Translations under genes and position numbers: made by a program | Notes under the pieces: model-generated | What the model saw: only the letters and a program-made list of their open reading frames with translations | What the model was told of the DNA's origin: nothing | Databases searched by the model: none | Assembly: GCA_031551255.1 (NCBI GenBank) | Contig: JAVBNW010000142.1 | Location: 1-46,520, forward strand | DNA: 46,520 nt | Reading direction: 5' to 3' | From: JAVBNW01 sp031551255 | GTDB lineage: Bacteria; Bacillota; Clostridia; Christensenellales; UBA1750 | Part shown: positions 17,237 through 26,222 of the stretch, one piece after another | Layout: the number at the start of each line of letters is the position of its first letter | Numbering within the stretch: the first letter of the stretch is position 1

Positions 17237-18700
17237 ATGAAAAAGAAGACTTTTGCCGCTCTCTTACTGGCATTGTGCATGCCCCTCGCCGCCTGCCAGC
17301 CCACGCCGGAAACTCCGCCGGTGGTGAATAAGATCGATGGCAATATGGATAAGAAGATCGAGGAGAGCAGGCAAAGCACGCCGCCGCCCAATGAAGTGAA
17401 GGTCAATATCGACGTTGGCGCGCCGGAGCGCGTGACCGAGGAGTTTAAGAGCGAATCCGGCAAGCTGGATATTATTGTGGATGCGTCGGTGTCGGTGCCG
17501 CAGGTGGACGCGCTGCCGATCATCGGGGTGAGTCCGCAGCAGATCACTCAGCAGGAAATCGACGCCCTGGCCGCCTACCTGTTCCAGGGCAAGCCGCTCA
17601 TCCCGATCCGCATGGATGGAGAATTGACAAAGCAAGAGCTGCTGGATCAAATCGAAGCACTGCGCCAGGAAAAGGACACGGGAAAGCACAAGTCGGCGGA
17701 GTATCAGAAAACACAAGAAGGCATAGGACTCAAAAGTACGGAAGAAATGGACGCTTGGTTTGATGAGCAAATTGCAAAATACGAGGAGCAGCTAAAAACC
17801 GCGCCTGAAACGCCGGAACTGCGCGCGTCCACCGCGCTGATAGACCAGGGCAACGGCGTGCTTGCCGCGCAGGCATCCTGCGATTTAGGACAAAAGAATC
17901 CCGCCGAGATAACCGCCAGCGCGCAAACCCTGGCGTTTACCAATGGCGGTCGAACCTACTATATGGTAACCGGCATTCCTTGCCCCTACGGCGACCCGGA
18001 TCTTTCGCGAGACGACGCGCTGACGCTGGCGGAAGATGCGGTGCGGGTGATCGCCCCCAACGGCGAACTGATGCTCTCGGATGCCATGATCGGCCTGTAT
18101 GACGGCACAGACTTTACGGATCCAAACGCAGGCGCTCCAGACTGGACGACTGCGGATAAAGCGTACGTATTCAAGTTTTTGCGCAATGTCGGCGGCGCGC
18201 CCACTACCTACACCGGAATCGACTGCGTCGACTCGTTGGGCGCGTCGGGTACCATGGCGGAGATGTTCTCTTATGAACGCGTCGAAGTGGCGGTCGACGA
18301 ATCCGGCATCGCGCAGCTATTCTGGTATACCCCTATGACCGCCGGTGAAACGCTGAGCGAAAATGTGGAGATACTGCCCTTTGACCAGATCATGGAGACC
18401 TTCCGCAAGATGATCAAGACGAAATACGCGTTCGTGGATGACGCGCGCAAGGAATACCAGGTCAACAACGCCGAGGTCCACATCGAGCGCGTGGTATTCG
18501 GTTATACGCGCCTGGCCGTCCGGGACCGCCCCGGCGAATATATGATGGCGCCCGTGTGGGATTTCTTCGGCTACTTTTCGCAGGAAATCGAGGGCGAGCC
18601 CGGATCGAAGAAAGAGCTGAAGAATTGGTCGTACGATTGGAGTCTGCTGACCATCAATGCCGTCGACGGCACGACCGTCGACCGCAACGTTGGATATTAG
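17237..18700 (+). CDS. DUF6034-type lipoprotein
   Basis: The 487-residue protein begins with a lipoprotein signal (MKKKTFAALLLALCMPLAAC, lipobox LAAC with Cys20), so it is anchored outside the membrane. A proline- and charge-rich stretch follows, then a large globular region I assign to DUF6034, a family of clostridial lipoproteins of unknown function. It lies between the two-component genes and the ABC exporter genes of the same operon, which suggests a role in sensing or binding the exported or toxic compound. A ribosome binding site (GAGAGGAAAGG) precedes ATG 17237. Confidence 0.8.
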   Translation: MKKKTFAALLLALCMPLAACQPTPETPPVVNKIDGNMDKKIEESRQSTPPPNEVKVNIDVGAPERVTEEFKSESGKLDIIVDASVSVPQVDALPIIGVSPQQITQQEIDALAAYLFQGKPLIPIRMDGELTKQELLDQIEALRQEKDTGKHKSAEYQKTQEGIGLKSTEEMDAWFDEQIAKYEEQLKTAPETPELRASTALIDQGNGVLAAQASCDLGQKNPAEITASAQTLAFTNGGRTYYMVTGIPCPYGDPDLSRDDALTLAEDAVRVIAPNGELMLSDAMIGLYDGTDFTDPNAGAPDWTTADKAYVFKFLRNVGGAPTTYTGIDCVDSLGASGTMAEMFSYERVEVAVDESGIAQLFWYTPMTAGETLSENVEILPFDQIMETFRKMIKTKYAFVDDARKEYQVNNAEVHIERVVFGYTRLAVRDRPGEYMMAPVWDFFGYFSQEIEGEPGSKKELKNWSYDWSLLTINAVDGTTVDRNVGY

Positions 18701-19487
18701 AGAACCGCGCGCGCACCGCCCGTCGTGGATGCGGGCGATCCGCGCCGAGACATGCCGCGCCCTCCGCACCAAGGGATTCCTCATAGGTGCGCTGGGCATG
18801 GCGGCTGCCGTGCTGACGGGCGCGCTGGAAGGCCTGATAGAGCTGAACTGGGCCGTGGTCCCCCGGGGGACCTGCGCAAATATACTCTCCGGCGCATTGG
18901 GTTCGGACTTCGTCGCCATGGCCTCTCCCATCCTGTGCACGCTGCCGTTTTCATCGGCCTTCGTAGAGGATGCGTGTAGCGGGTTTGTCAGGCAGCTCCT
19001 GCCCCGCTCCGGAAACGACGCCTATATCGTGGGCAAGGTCATCGCCTGCGCGGCATCGGGCGGCCTGGCGCTCGCCGCCGGGCTGCTGGCGGCCTGCGCG
19101 CTGATGATCATGACTTTTCTACCCATAGAGCCTGGATTCGCCGCGCAGATTCCCGCGCAGATCGTAGACACGCTCCAAGCGGCGCTGCTGTTCTTCCTCG
19201 CGGGCGCTCTGGGGTCGCTGGTCGGCATGGGCGCTGCGGCGCTGGCGAAGAACCGCGCGGTCACCCATGCCGCGCCATTTATTGGAAATTATATCCTCAT
19301 TATCCTATACGAACGCTATTCCTGCCTGCCGTATTGCCTATACCCTCCGGAGCTGCTTCGCCCCTCCTCCGCATGGGGCGCGGGCATCTGGGGTGCGGCG
19401 CTGCTGATGCTGGAGGGCGCGTTGATCGCCGGGCTGCTTTTTTATCTTTTCGAGCGAAGGAGGTTATGCCATGGATCGACTGCGTAG
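18657..19487 (+). CDS. ABC-2-type exporter permease (first)
   Basis: The 276-residue protein is hydrophobic with about six membrane helices and an arginine-rich N-terminal cytoplasmic stretch (RAIRAETCRALRTKGF), typical of ABC-2 permeases such as those of lantibiotic-immunity or Nat-type exporters. The start is uncertain. ATG 18657 overlaps the DUF6034 gene by 44 bases. ATG 18729 (MRAIRAETC) would give a protein starting where family members usually start, but has no clear ribosome binding site. It overlaps the second permease gene by 17 bases. Confidence 0.8.
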   Translation: MPSTARPSTATLDIREPRAHRPSWMRAIRAETCRALRTKGFLIGALGMAAAVLTGALEGLIELNWAVVPRGTCANILSGALGSDFVAMASPILCTLPFSSAFVEDACSGFVRQLLPRSGNDAYIVGKVIACAASGGLALAAGLLAACALMIMTFLPIEPGFAAQIPAQIVDTLQAALLFFLAGALGSLVGMGAAALAKNRAVTHAAPFIGNYILIILYERYSCLPYCLYPPELLRPSSAWGAGIWGAALLMLEGALIAGLLFYLFERRRLCHGSTA

Positions 19488-20367
19488 AGTATGCGCCGTT
19501 GCCGCACACAACTTCCGGGGATGGGCGAGGAACCCGCGCATTTACATCGCCTTTGCGCTGGCCTTCATCCTATGCTTTTTGCTCTCCGATAAGGTGGTGG
19601 CCTTTTCAAGGGAGTACTGCGTCACCATGCAGATTGCCGAGGCCTTCGTGTGGACGTTCGGCGACGCGGGCTCCATCCTGCTCTCCTCGCTGCTGCTGGT
19701 GCTGCTGTTCGCCGATATGCCGTTTCTGGGCGCGGAGGTACCCTTCTATCTTTCCCGCATCGACCGTAAAACCTGGGTCTTCGGGCAGGTGCTGTATATC
19801 GTGCTCGCCACCTGCCTGTACATGATATTCGTGCTAGCAGCCACTACCCTCCTGTGCATGAGCAACGCGTTCGTCGGCAACATGTGGTCGGAAACCGCCG
19901 CGATACTGGGCTATTCCGATGCGGGCAGGGCGGTGGCGCTGCCCGTGTTTGTCAAAGTGCTGGAGATGACCACGTCCTATCAGGCCATGCTGACCATCTT
20001 CGCGCTGATGCTGCTCTACGCACTGCTCCTGGCGCTGATCATGCTGGCGTTGAACCTGGTCGCCGGGCGGGCATGGGGGATTGCCGGCGCGTTTGGGTTC
20101 AGCGCATTTGGGGCGCTGCTCAACCCGCAGTTTATCAAATCGCTGCTACATTTGCCCGATGAAATGGCCTATAAGGCCAATGTGGCCATGGGCTGGCTGT
20201 CGCCGCTGAACCACGCGACCTACGCCATGCACAACTTCGGCTATGATCTGCTGCCGCGGCTGTGGCAGAGCTTTGCGGTCTTCGCGCTGTTGATCGCGCT
20301 GTGCGCGGGGGTGTCGATGCGCGCCGCGCGCCGCTATAGCTTTACCTTTACCGGAACGGAGGGATGA
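19471..20367 (+). CDS. ABC-2-type exporter permease (second)
   Basis: This 298-residue permease has about six hydrophobic helices and an N-terminal cytoplasmic stretch (HNFRGWARNPRIYI) characteristic of ABC-2 exporters. GAAGGAGG precedes the ATG at 19471. Its stop overlaps the downstream ATPase region (ATGA), and together with the preceding permease it probably forms the membrane channel of one heterodimeric exporter. Confidence 0.85.
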   Translation: MDRLRRVCAVAAHNFRGWARNPRIYIAFALAFILCFLLSDKVVAFSREYCVTMQIAEAFVWTFGDAGSILLSSLLLVLLFADMPFLGAEVPFYLSRIDRKTWVFGQVLYIVLATCLYMIFVLAATTLLCMSNAFVGNMWSETAAILGYSDAGRAVALPVFVKVLEMTTSYQAMLTIFALMLLYALLLALIMLALNLVAGRAWGIAGAFGFSAFGALLNPQFIKSLLHLPDEMAYKANVAMGWLSPLNHATYAMHNFGYDLLPRLWQSFAVFALLIALCAGVSMRAARRYSFTFTGTEG

Positions 20368-20369
20368 CG

Positions 20370-21011
20370 ATGCAGGCGGCCATTCGTATCCAGAGTGTGA
20401 GCAAGAGCTTCGGGGCTGAACAGGCGCTTAAGGATATTTCCCACGATTTTGAAGAAGGCAAAATCCACGGCCTAGTCGGAAACAACGGCAGCGGAAAGAC
20501 CGTGCTGATGAAGTGCATCTGTGGCTTCCTGTTCCCGAGCAAGGGCTTAGTTTGGGTACACGGCAGGCGCGTGGGCGTGGATATGGATTTCCCGGAGGAT
20601 TTGGGGCTGATCATCGAAACGCCCGGCTTCCTGCCCGGCGAGTCGGGCCTGAGGAATTTGCAGATCATCGCGGCATTGCGGCGGAAGATCGGCGAGCGCG
20701 GCATCCTCGCAGCGCTCAAGCGCGTCGGGTTGGGCTGCGCGATGAACAAGCCGGTGGGCAAATACTCGCTGGGAATGCACCAGCGGCTGGGCATCGCGCA
20801 GGCCATCATGGAGGACCCGTCGCTGCTGATCCTGGATGAGCCGTTCAACGGCCTGGATAAGCAGGGCGCCGCCGATATGCGGCAGCTGATCCTGCAGCTG
20901 CGCGGTCAGGGCAAGACCATCCTGCTGGCCAGCCACAATCCGGCGGACATCGACGAGCTGTGCCAGACTATATGCGAGATGGACAGCGGCGTGCTGACGG
21001 TCGTCCGATAG
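20370..21011 (+). CDS. ABC transporter ATPase
   Basis: The 213-residue nucleotide-binding protein powers the two preceding permeases. It has Walker A GNNGSGKT, a signature of the YSLGMHQR type seen in bacitracin- and lantibiotic-resistance ATPases instead of LSGGQ, Walker B LLILDEP and the switch histidine in LLASHNP. It is shorter than many relatives (about 300) but lacks no core motif. ATG 20370 has GGAGGG six bases upstream. An ATG six bases earlier would leave no spacing from that site. It is the last gene of the operon that starts with the two-component pair. Confidence 0.9.
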   Translation: MQAAIRIQSVSKSFGAEQALKDISHDFEEGKIHGLVGNNGSGKTVLMKCICGFLFPSKGLVWVHGRRVGVDMDFPEDLGLIIETPGFLPGESGLRNLQIIAALRRKIGERGILAALKRVGLGCAMNKPVGKYSLGMHQRLGIAQAIMEDPSLLILDEPFNGLDKQGAADMRQLILQLRGQGKTILLASHNPADIDELCQTICEMDSGVLTVVR

Positions 21012-21095
21012 GCTGTGCGGATGGGGAAAAGCATGCGGGGTGGCAGGCATAACGCCCGCCGCTCCGCGCGCTGTGACTATGGTTAGGTTGTCTCT

Positions 21096-21722
21096 TCAAA
21101 TTTCCGTAATTTTGAATCTTTGGACGATGCTCGTCCCTTTAAGCTTGCCCGCCGCGTATCTCATCGTCAGGAATGTGATGAGCATCACGCAGGCGGCGCC
21201 GATGAGCAGCGACTTGAGGCCATAAAACAGGCTCTCCAGGTTCAGCATGCGGCGTAGGCCCTCTCTAGTCATGCCGACGGAGCACGGCATCGCAAACACC
21301 TGCGCGCGCAGGTGTTTGCCGGGGAGATGGCGCCGACGACGCTGGCGGCGCCGATCAGCGACAGCATGGCGATGAAGCCGTATGCGAACACCATAACCAG
21401 CAGGCTGATGTTGTGGTTGATGGAGGTCGTTTGCTGGAAGTTGTTGGCGACCGTCTCCTCTCCAGAACCTCGTCGCGGATGAGCTGACTGGCGGCCTCCA
21501 AGAAGCCGGTGGCATCGGGCGCACCGGTAAGCCAGGCACTTTGAGAAGCCGGTTGCCCGGCAAAAGCGCGTCAAATGTCTTCTCCGAAACCACCACGTTG
21601 ATATCGGTAGCGTACATGGAAAAGCGCACAGTGGGGGCGATGTTGCTGCGCATCTCGCCGGCTAGCGAGAGGACAACCCTCTTTCCGGCTTCGTCAGCAA
21701 AATTAAGGGCCTCGCCGCGCTG
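21096..21722 (-). pseudogene. Bce/FtsX-type ABC permease fragment, frameshifted
   Basis: Read on the minus strand, three pieces in two frames match the C-terminal part of large FtsX-type permeases of peptide-resistance transporters (BceB/YxdM type). First comes LNFADEAGKRVVLSLAGEM up to INVVVSEKTFDALL. After a shift comes FAYGFIAMLSLIGAASV. After another shift comes SVGMTREGLRRMLNLES with the final membrane helix. The N-terminal two thirds are missing, replaced at about 21720 by an IS1182 relic. Not functional. Confidence 0.75.
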
Positions 21723-22311
21723 GTGGTTGAATGGCGAGAAACCGGACGGATTCCATTACAGCGAACATCGCACGTGGACAGTCGAAGCAAGGTGATCGCA
21801 AATGCACGTGTGATGGCGGCGAATGTGAACGACATGCATCCGGTACCGGAGATACTGCGGGATATTGAAAAGAGGCTTGGCCGTTTGCCCGAGTATATGA
21901 AGATGGACGCGGGATACCACAACGCGCGGGTGGCGCACCAACTGGCTGCTCAGAAGATTCAGGGAGTGATCGGGTACCGGCGGCATACGCACAAGGGAGA
22001 GCACTACGGGAAATACCGCTTTGCCTATGATTCGGAAAAGAATGTGTATATCTACCCGGAGAAACACGAAACTTGCACACAGGACGACCAGCCGGGACGG
22101 CTACCGGGAATACTACGGCGATGCCAAGATTTGCGCCGAATGCCCCCGCCGCAGGGAATGCTTTGGCGAGAAAGCGTCCCACAAACAGACTCAGCGGCAC
22201 ATTTGGCAAGGCGATTTGGACAAGGCCGACGCCTTCGCCAAATCACCAAGGGGAAAATTCCTCTACAGGTTAAGAAAGCAGATCATTGAACCATCGTTTG
22301 CACAGGCTTAA
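21719..22311 (+). mobile_element. IS1182-family transposase relic
   Basis: The C-terminal half of an IS1182-type transposase is recognisable: NGEKPDGFHYSEHRT, VIANARVMAANVNDMHPV, DAGYHNARVAHQLA, GVIGYRRHTHKGEHYGKYRF. After frameshifts come REYYGDAKICAECPRRRECF and GKFLYRLRKQIIEPSFAQA. The N-terminus and the end after SFA are missing, and at least two frameshifts are present. It interrupts the Bce-type permease relic on its left. Confidence 0.8.
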
Positions 22312-22334
22312 GCGAAAGCTTATTGCGAGATTAA

Positions 22335-22370
22335 AAATGGAGGCGCATAACGGCCTCCATTTCTTTTTTT
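22335..22370 (+). terminator. Intrinsic terminator
   Basis: The perfect stem AAATGGAGGC/GCCTCCATTT with an eight-base loop is followed by CTTTTTTT, 24 bases past the transposase relic. Confidence 0.85.
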
Positions 22371-22532
22371 GATGTACAAGATCAACCAAACATGAACCTA
22401 AGCTCTTGGAAGTTAATTCTGAGTTTATAGAATCACATTATCATTTTGTCAGGAAAACAGAGATCACAAATGAGAGGGCGTGCATTCCATGAACGAAACT
22501 TTTAAGAAGCTTCCAGTAACGACAAGTCAACT

Positions 22533-22877
22533 GTGTGGTTCGATGATACAGATGGTGCCAAACGAGATCTATGGCTGCAGTGGAATATCGATTGCGTTAA
22601 AATATACGAGTACTCGCCGGGCTTCCTCCATGGAAAGAGCTTCGTCGGCGACGATAAAATCGCAGACGTCGGCACCATCAATCTGGATTTTAGAAGCCTG
22701 TACATGCACTTCAAATGCGGCACGCTTCTCGTGGGAACCGATACCGTGATGGCGTTGAAAGAGGATGTTGAAACAATACTTCCGCAGTGCCGCGAGGTTC
22801 ATCTGGAAGATTGCAGTCGAGGTTTTTTCGAAGATATATTTGGCGCCGTCGTGCGGGTGATTGCACCGTTGATGTGA
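22533..22877 (+). pseudogene. Cardiolipin synthase C-terminal fragment
   Basis: About 115 residues match the last part of cardiolipin synthase, a membrane phospholipase-D-superfamily enzyme: VKIYEYSPGFLHGKSFVGDD contains the second HxKx4D motif and is followed by GTINLDFRSLYMHF. The whole N-terminal part, with the membrane helices and the first HKD motif, is missing, so it cannot be active (two HKD motifs are needed). The region is more AT-rich than its neighbours. An intrinsic terminator follows at 22991. Confidence 0.75.
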
Positions 22878-22990
22878 TATGTTCCATAATTACGGCTGCC
22901 TCTTTCGCATATTGTGATGAACTGGCTGCTCTTGAGGTTAGTATCGATCATGATGAGGTTTTCGCATCAAACCGCCTCCATTAAACTATC

Positions 22991-23025
22991 AAACCCTTTC
23001 GCACAGATGCGGAAGGGTTTTCCCT
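22991..23025 (+). terminator. Intrinsic terminator after the cardiolipin synthase fragment
   Basis: AAACCCTT pairs with AAGGGTTT around the loop TCGCACAGATGCGG (itself containing a GCA/TGC pairing), followed by TCCCTTATT. Confidence 0.65.
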
Positions 23026-23051
23026 TATTATCTTTCGCACCATATATCCAC

Positions 23052-23107
23052 GATTCATATTTCTCAAACATATTTCAGACAACCCATAAACAATATCTGC
23101 GCATAAT
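23052..23107 (+). promoter_or_regulatory. 20-bp box and -10 element before the radical SAM gene
   Basis: The box GATTCATATTTCTCAAACAT (23052-23071) is followed after exactly 30 bases by CATAAT (23102-23107), a plausible -10. No good -35 is present, which is typical of activator-dependent promoters. The same box with one change, at the same 30-base distance from a -10, precedes the repeat-protein gene at 27441. It is probably the binding site of the response regulator at 25551, but that is inference. Confidence 0.6.
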
Positions 23108-23155
23108 CCCGGTAACGCATCATGAAGCGGACAAAAGATGGAGGGGGACCGAAAT

Positions 23156-24541
23156 ATGAGCAACTATACCGTAAAGGAACGATTGGAGGTGCTTGGCGCA
23201 AGCCTCGCGCTGGATTTGGTCAAGACTGATCCCGAGAAAAACCTGCCTAAGCTGATGCGCATCATCGACAAGCTGGATCGCCACGATGAACTGCTCGGCG
23301 CGCGCAAGGCCGTATGGGAGGTGCTGAACGACCCGAGCGGCAACTGGTACCAGTTTATCATGAGCATCTGGCGCGACATCGATCCCGACGTGCGCGCGGC
23401 CTTCTTTGAAAACTTCATCGTCAACGCCGTGATCACCGGCAACCACCGGCAATTGAAAGCCAAGGAGGAACACGACTGCAACATCCCCTGGGCGGTGCTC
23501 ATGGACCCGACATCGGCCTGCAACCTGAGCTGTACCGGCTGCTGGGCGGCAGAGTACGGGCACCGGCTGAACATGAGTTATGAGGAGCTGGATTCCATCA
23601 TCCGCCAGGGCAAGGAGATCGGCGCCTACTTTTATCTGTACTCCGGCGGCGAGCCGCTGGTGCGCAAGGCCGACATCATCAAGCTCTGCGAGGCGCATCC
23701 CGATTGCCTGTTTGCCGCGTTTACCAACGGCGCGCTCATCGACGAAGCCTTTGCCGACGAGATGCTGCGCGTGAAGAACTTCGTACCCGCCATCTCCATA
23801 GAGGGGTTCGAAGCCGAGACCGACGCCCGGCGCGGCACGGGCACATATCGACAAGTGGTGCGCGCCATGGAGATCCTGCGTGAGCGCAAGCTGCTCTTCG
23901 GCGCGTCATGCTGCTACACCAGCCAGAACACAGACGTCATCGGCAGCGAGGCGTACTTCGATAGCCTGATCGATCTGGGCTGCAAGTTCGCCTGGTTCTT
24001 CACTTATATGCCGGTGGGCGTCGGCTCGCCGAACGACCTGCTCGCCACCGCGGAGCAGCGGGCGTTCATGTATCAGCAGATCCACGAGTTCCGCAACACA
24101 AAACAGCTCTTCACGATGGATTTCTGGAACGACGGCGAGGTAACGCAGGGCTGCATCGCGGGCGGGCGTGCGTATCTACACATCAACGCCAACGGCGATT
24201 ACGAGCCCTGCGCCTTCATTCACTATTCCGACAGCAACATCCGCGAAAAGACACTGCTGGAGGCGCTCAAGAGCCCACTTTTTATGGCGTATAAGAAGGG
24301 CCAGCCCTTTAACGAAAATCACCTGCGTCCCTGCCCGTTGTTGGACAACCACGGCGCACTGGCCAAGATGGTGCACGAATCGGGCGCGCATTCCACCGAC
24401 CTGGCCGCGCCCGAGGATGTGGACGATTTGTGCGCCAAGTGCAAAACCGCCAGCGAACGCTGGGCTCCGGTGGCTGATGAGTTGTGGTCTTGTAGCGGCG
24501 CTTGTGGCGAATGCGCACGCGTATGTGAGCTTGGCGCATAA
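23156..24541 (+). CDS. Radical SAM protein with SPASM-like C-terminus
   Basis: The 461-residue protein has the radical SAM cluster motif C122-x3-C126-x2-C129 (CNLSCTGC), the YSGGEP glycine motif that contacts S-adenosylmethionine, and extra cysteines in the C-terminal third (GDYEPCAF, CPLLDN, CAKC, CSGACGECARVC) that could hold auxiliary iron-sulphur clusters. The reaction and substrate are unknown. The N-terminal 110 residues are a helical extension. ATG 23156 has GGAGGGGG nine bases upstream. The next genes encode a membrane protein and a two-component system, probably in the same transcript, and the promoter carries the shared 20-bp box, so it is likely part of a stress-responsive envelope regulon. 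Confidence 0.88.
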   Translation: MSNYTVKERLEVLGASLALDLVKTDPEKNLPKLMRIIDKLDRHDELLGARKAVWEVLNDPSGNWYQFIMSIWRDIDPDVRAAFFENFIVNAVITGNHRQLKAKEEHDCNIPWAVLMDPTSACNLSCTGCWAAEYGHRLNMSYEELDSIIRQGKEIGAYFYLYSGGEPLVRKADIIKLCEAHPDCLFAAFTNGALIDEAFADEMLRVKNFVPAISIEGFEAETDARRGTGTYRQVVRAMEILRERKLLFGASCCYTSQNTDVIGSEAYFDSLIDLGCKFAWFFTYMPVGVGSPNDLLATAEQRAFMYQQIHEFRNTKQLFTMDFWNDGEVTQGCIAGGRAYLHINANGDYEPCAFIHYSDSNIREKTLLEALKSPLFMAYKKGQPFNENHLRPCPLLDNHGALAKMVHESGAHSTDLAAPEDVDDLCAKCKTASERWAPVADELWSCSGACGECARVCELGA

Positions 24542-24586
24542 AAGAGATGCGCCGCCATTCAAATAATGATATGCTGAGCACACACA

Positions 24587-24619
24587 CGCAGCGATGGACG
24601 GTTCATAGCCATCGTTGCG
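24587..24619 (+). promoter_or_regulatory. Intercistronic hairpin
   Basis: CGCAGCGATGG pairs with CCATCGTTGCG (one G-T pair) around an 11-base loop in the 108-base gap between the radical SAM gene and the next gene. No T-run follows. It may partially terminate transcription or protect the upstream mRNA. Confidence 0.45.
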
Positions 24620-24649
24620 TTGGCATAAGCCGTAGCGAGGAGAGTAATC

Positions 24650-25558
24650 TTGAACAGACTTTCGAAGGCCGTCGCGCAATCCGGAAAAATGCTCTATGGC
24701 CGGGATGGCTTTGCGCAGCGCGCGTTAGTCTTTGCGAGGCTCTCGGTCATTCTCAATGCCGCACTTGCGCTGGGGAAGATCGCCATGGGCCTCTATTCGC
24801 CGTCGTTCTTCTTGTGCCTCAACGGGTTGTATAACCTGGGCATCGGCGGCGCGAAGCTGGCCGCGCTGAAGGGGTATCGCGAAAGCCGAAAAGAACCCGA
24901 CGATGCCCACTCGGAGGGCTATGGAGAGGAAGAATACCGCTATTATTATCTCGTAGGCATCATCCTCTTGATCGCCAGCATCATCTACATGCTGTACTGC
25001 ATCCGCATGCTGACGGGCGGCCGCAGCAGCATCCAATACACTATAATCATGGGCATCGCCATCGCGGCGGTCACCTTTACGGAAATCGGGCTGGCCATTC
25101 ACGGCATCATTGCGACACGCAGGAGCCGCTCGCCGGTGATGGAGGCGCTGAAGTTGACCAATCTGGCCGCCTCCATGATCTCGCTGGTGCTGACGCAGAC
25201 GGCCATCATGTCAGCCGTAGCCGAGGGTGATCACACGTTTTACTTTGGTGTAACCGGCATCCTCTTCGGCGGTCTGGCGGCGCTGACGGGGCTGCACATG
25301 ATCGTGCGCATGTACCTGGTTTTACACGGAAAGAGCCACCGCGGGATCATCGCCAGGGCAACCCGCATTGCCCGGAAACACATACCGGAGACCCTGCCGG
25401 GAAGCATCCGCTACGAGGATCACGGGCCCAGGGCGCGGCGGCTCCATATCCACTATGGCTTCGATGTCGCGCCGCTGGAAAGGATCAAGGCCGAGATCGA
25501 GCGGAAGCTCCAGCTCGATGTAATATGGCACGGAAAACAGGAGGAAGGCCATGATTAA
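24650..25558 (+). CDS. Six-helix membrane protein, weakly CDF-like
   Basis: The 302-residue protein has about six hydrophobic helices (roughly 28-49, 52-72, 100-121, 130-153, 165-188, 198-222) and a basic cytoplasmic C-terminal domain of about 75 residues. The layout recalls cation diffusion facilitators, but the metal-binding Asp/His residues of CDF helices 2 and 5 are not visible, so zinc or iron export is not supported. I cannot assign it further. The TTG start at 24650 is supported by GAGGAGAG eight bases upstream. It overlaps the following response regulator by eight bases, which ties it to the two-component system, possibly as its sensor accessory or target. Confidence 0.7.
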   Translation: MNRLSKAVAQSGKMLYGRDGFAQRALVFARLSVILNAALALGKIAMGLYSPSFFLCLNGLYNLGIGGAKLAALKGYRESRKEPDDAHSEGYGEEEYRYYYLVGIILLIASIIYMLYCIRMLTGGRSSIQYTIIMGIAIAAVTFTEIGLAIHGIIATRRSRSPVMEALKLTNLAASMISLVLTQTAIMSAVAEGDHTFYFGVTGILFGGLAALTGLHMIVRMYLVLHGKSHRGIIARATRIARKHIPETLPGSIRYEDHGPRARRLHIHYGFDVAPLERIKAEIERKLQLDVIWHGKQEEGHD

Positions 25559-26222
25559 GATATTGGTGGTAGAGGACGACCCGAAACTCAACCAGATCGT
25601 CTGCGTCTATTTGGGCGACCACGGATATGCCGCCAAAGGCTGCGCGAACCCGCGTGAGGCCTACGATCTGATGTACGGCGATCTGTATGACCTGATCGTC
25701 TCCGACATCATGATGCCGGAGATCGATGGCTTCCAGTTTGCCGAAACGGTGCGGGGACTTAACAAGACCATCCCCATCCTGTTCATGACGGCGCGCGACG
25801 ACATCGCCTCCAAGCAAAAGGGCTTCCGAGCGGGCATCGACGATTACATGGTCAAGCCGGTGGATTTGGACGAGCTGGTGCTGCGCGTGGAGGCTTTGCT
25901 GCGCCGCAGCAACATCATGGCGGAAAAGAAGCTGACGGTGGGCAACCTCATCCTGGATGCCGACGCCGTCTCTACGACGATGGACGGTGAGGAGATTCCT
26001 GTGACGCTCCGGGAATTCAACATCCTCTACAAGCTGCTCGCCTATCCCAAGAAGACCTTCTCTCGCGCGCAGCTGATGGATGAGTTCTGGGGTATCGAAA
26101 GCGAGACCAGCCTGCGCGCCGTGGATGTGTACATCACCAAGCTGCGCGATAAGTTCTCCGAGTGTGGCGGTTTCAAGATCGTCACAGTGCACGGCCTGGG
26201 CTACAAGGCGGTGCTTACGTGA
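25551..26222 (+). CDS. OmpR/PhoB-family response regulator
   Basis: This 223-residue regulator has the receiver acidic pair (VVEDDPK), phosphorylated Asp52 in IVSDIMMP, Lys in VKPVDLDEL, and a C-terminal winged helix (LREFNILYKLLAYP, RAVDVYITKLRDKF). GGAGGAAGG precedes the ATG, which overlaps the membrane-protein gene by eight bases. The stop overlaps the kinase's GTG start. It is the natural candidate to bind the 20-bp box found at 23052 and 27338. Confidence 0.93.
   Translation: MIKILVVEDDPKLNQIVCVYLGDHGYAAKGCANPREAYDLMYGDLYDLIVSDIMMPEIDGFQFAETVRGLNKTIPILFMTARDDIASKQKGFRAGIDDYMVKPVDLDELVLRVEALLRRSNIMAEKKLTVGNLILDADAVSTTMDGEEIPVTLREFNILYKLLAYPKKTFSRAQLMDEFWGIESETSLRAVDVYITKLRDKFSECGGFKIVTVHGLGYKAVLT

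Noticed and set aside
23120..23854. A 244-codon minus-strand frame opposite the radical SAM gene
   Set aside because: It mirrors a gene with clear motifs and ribosome binding site and has no recognisable domains of its own.
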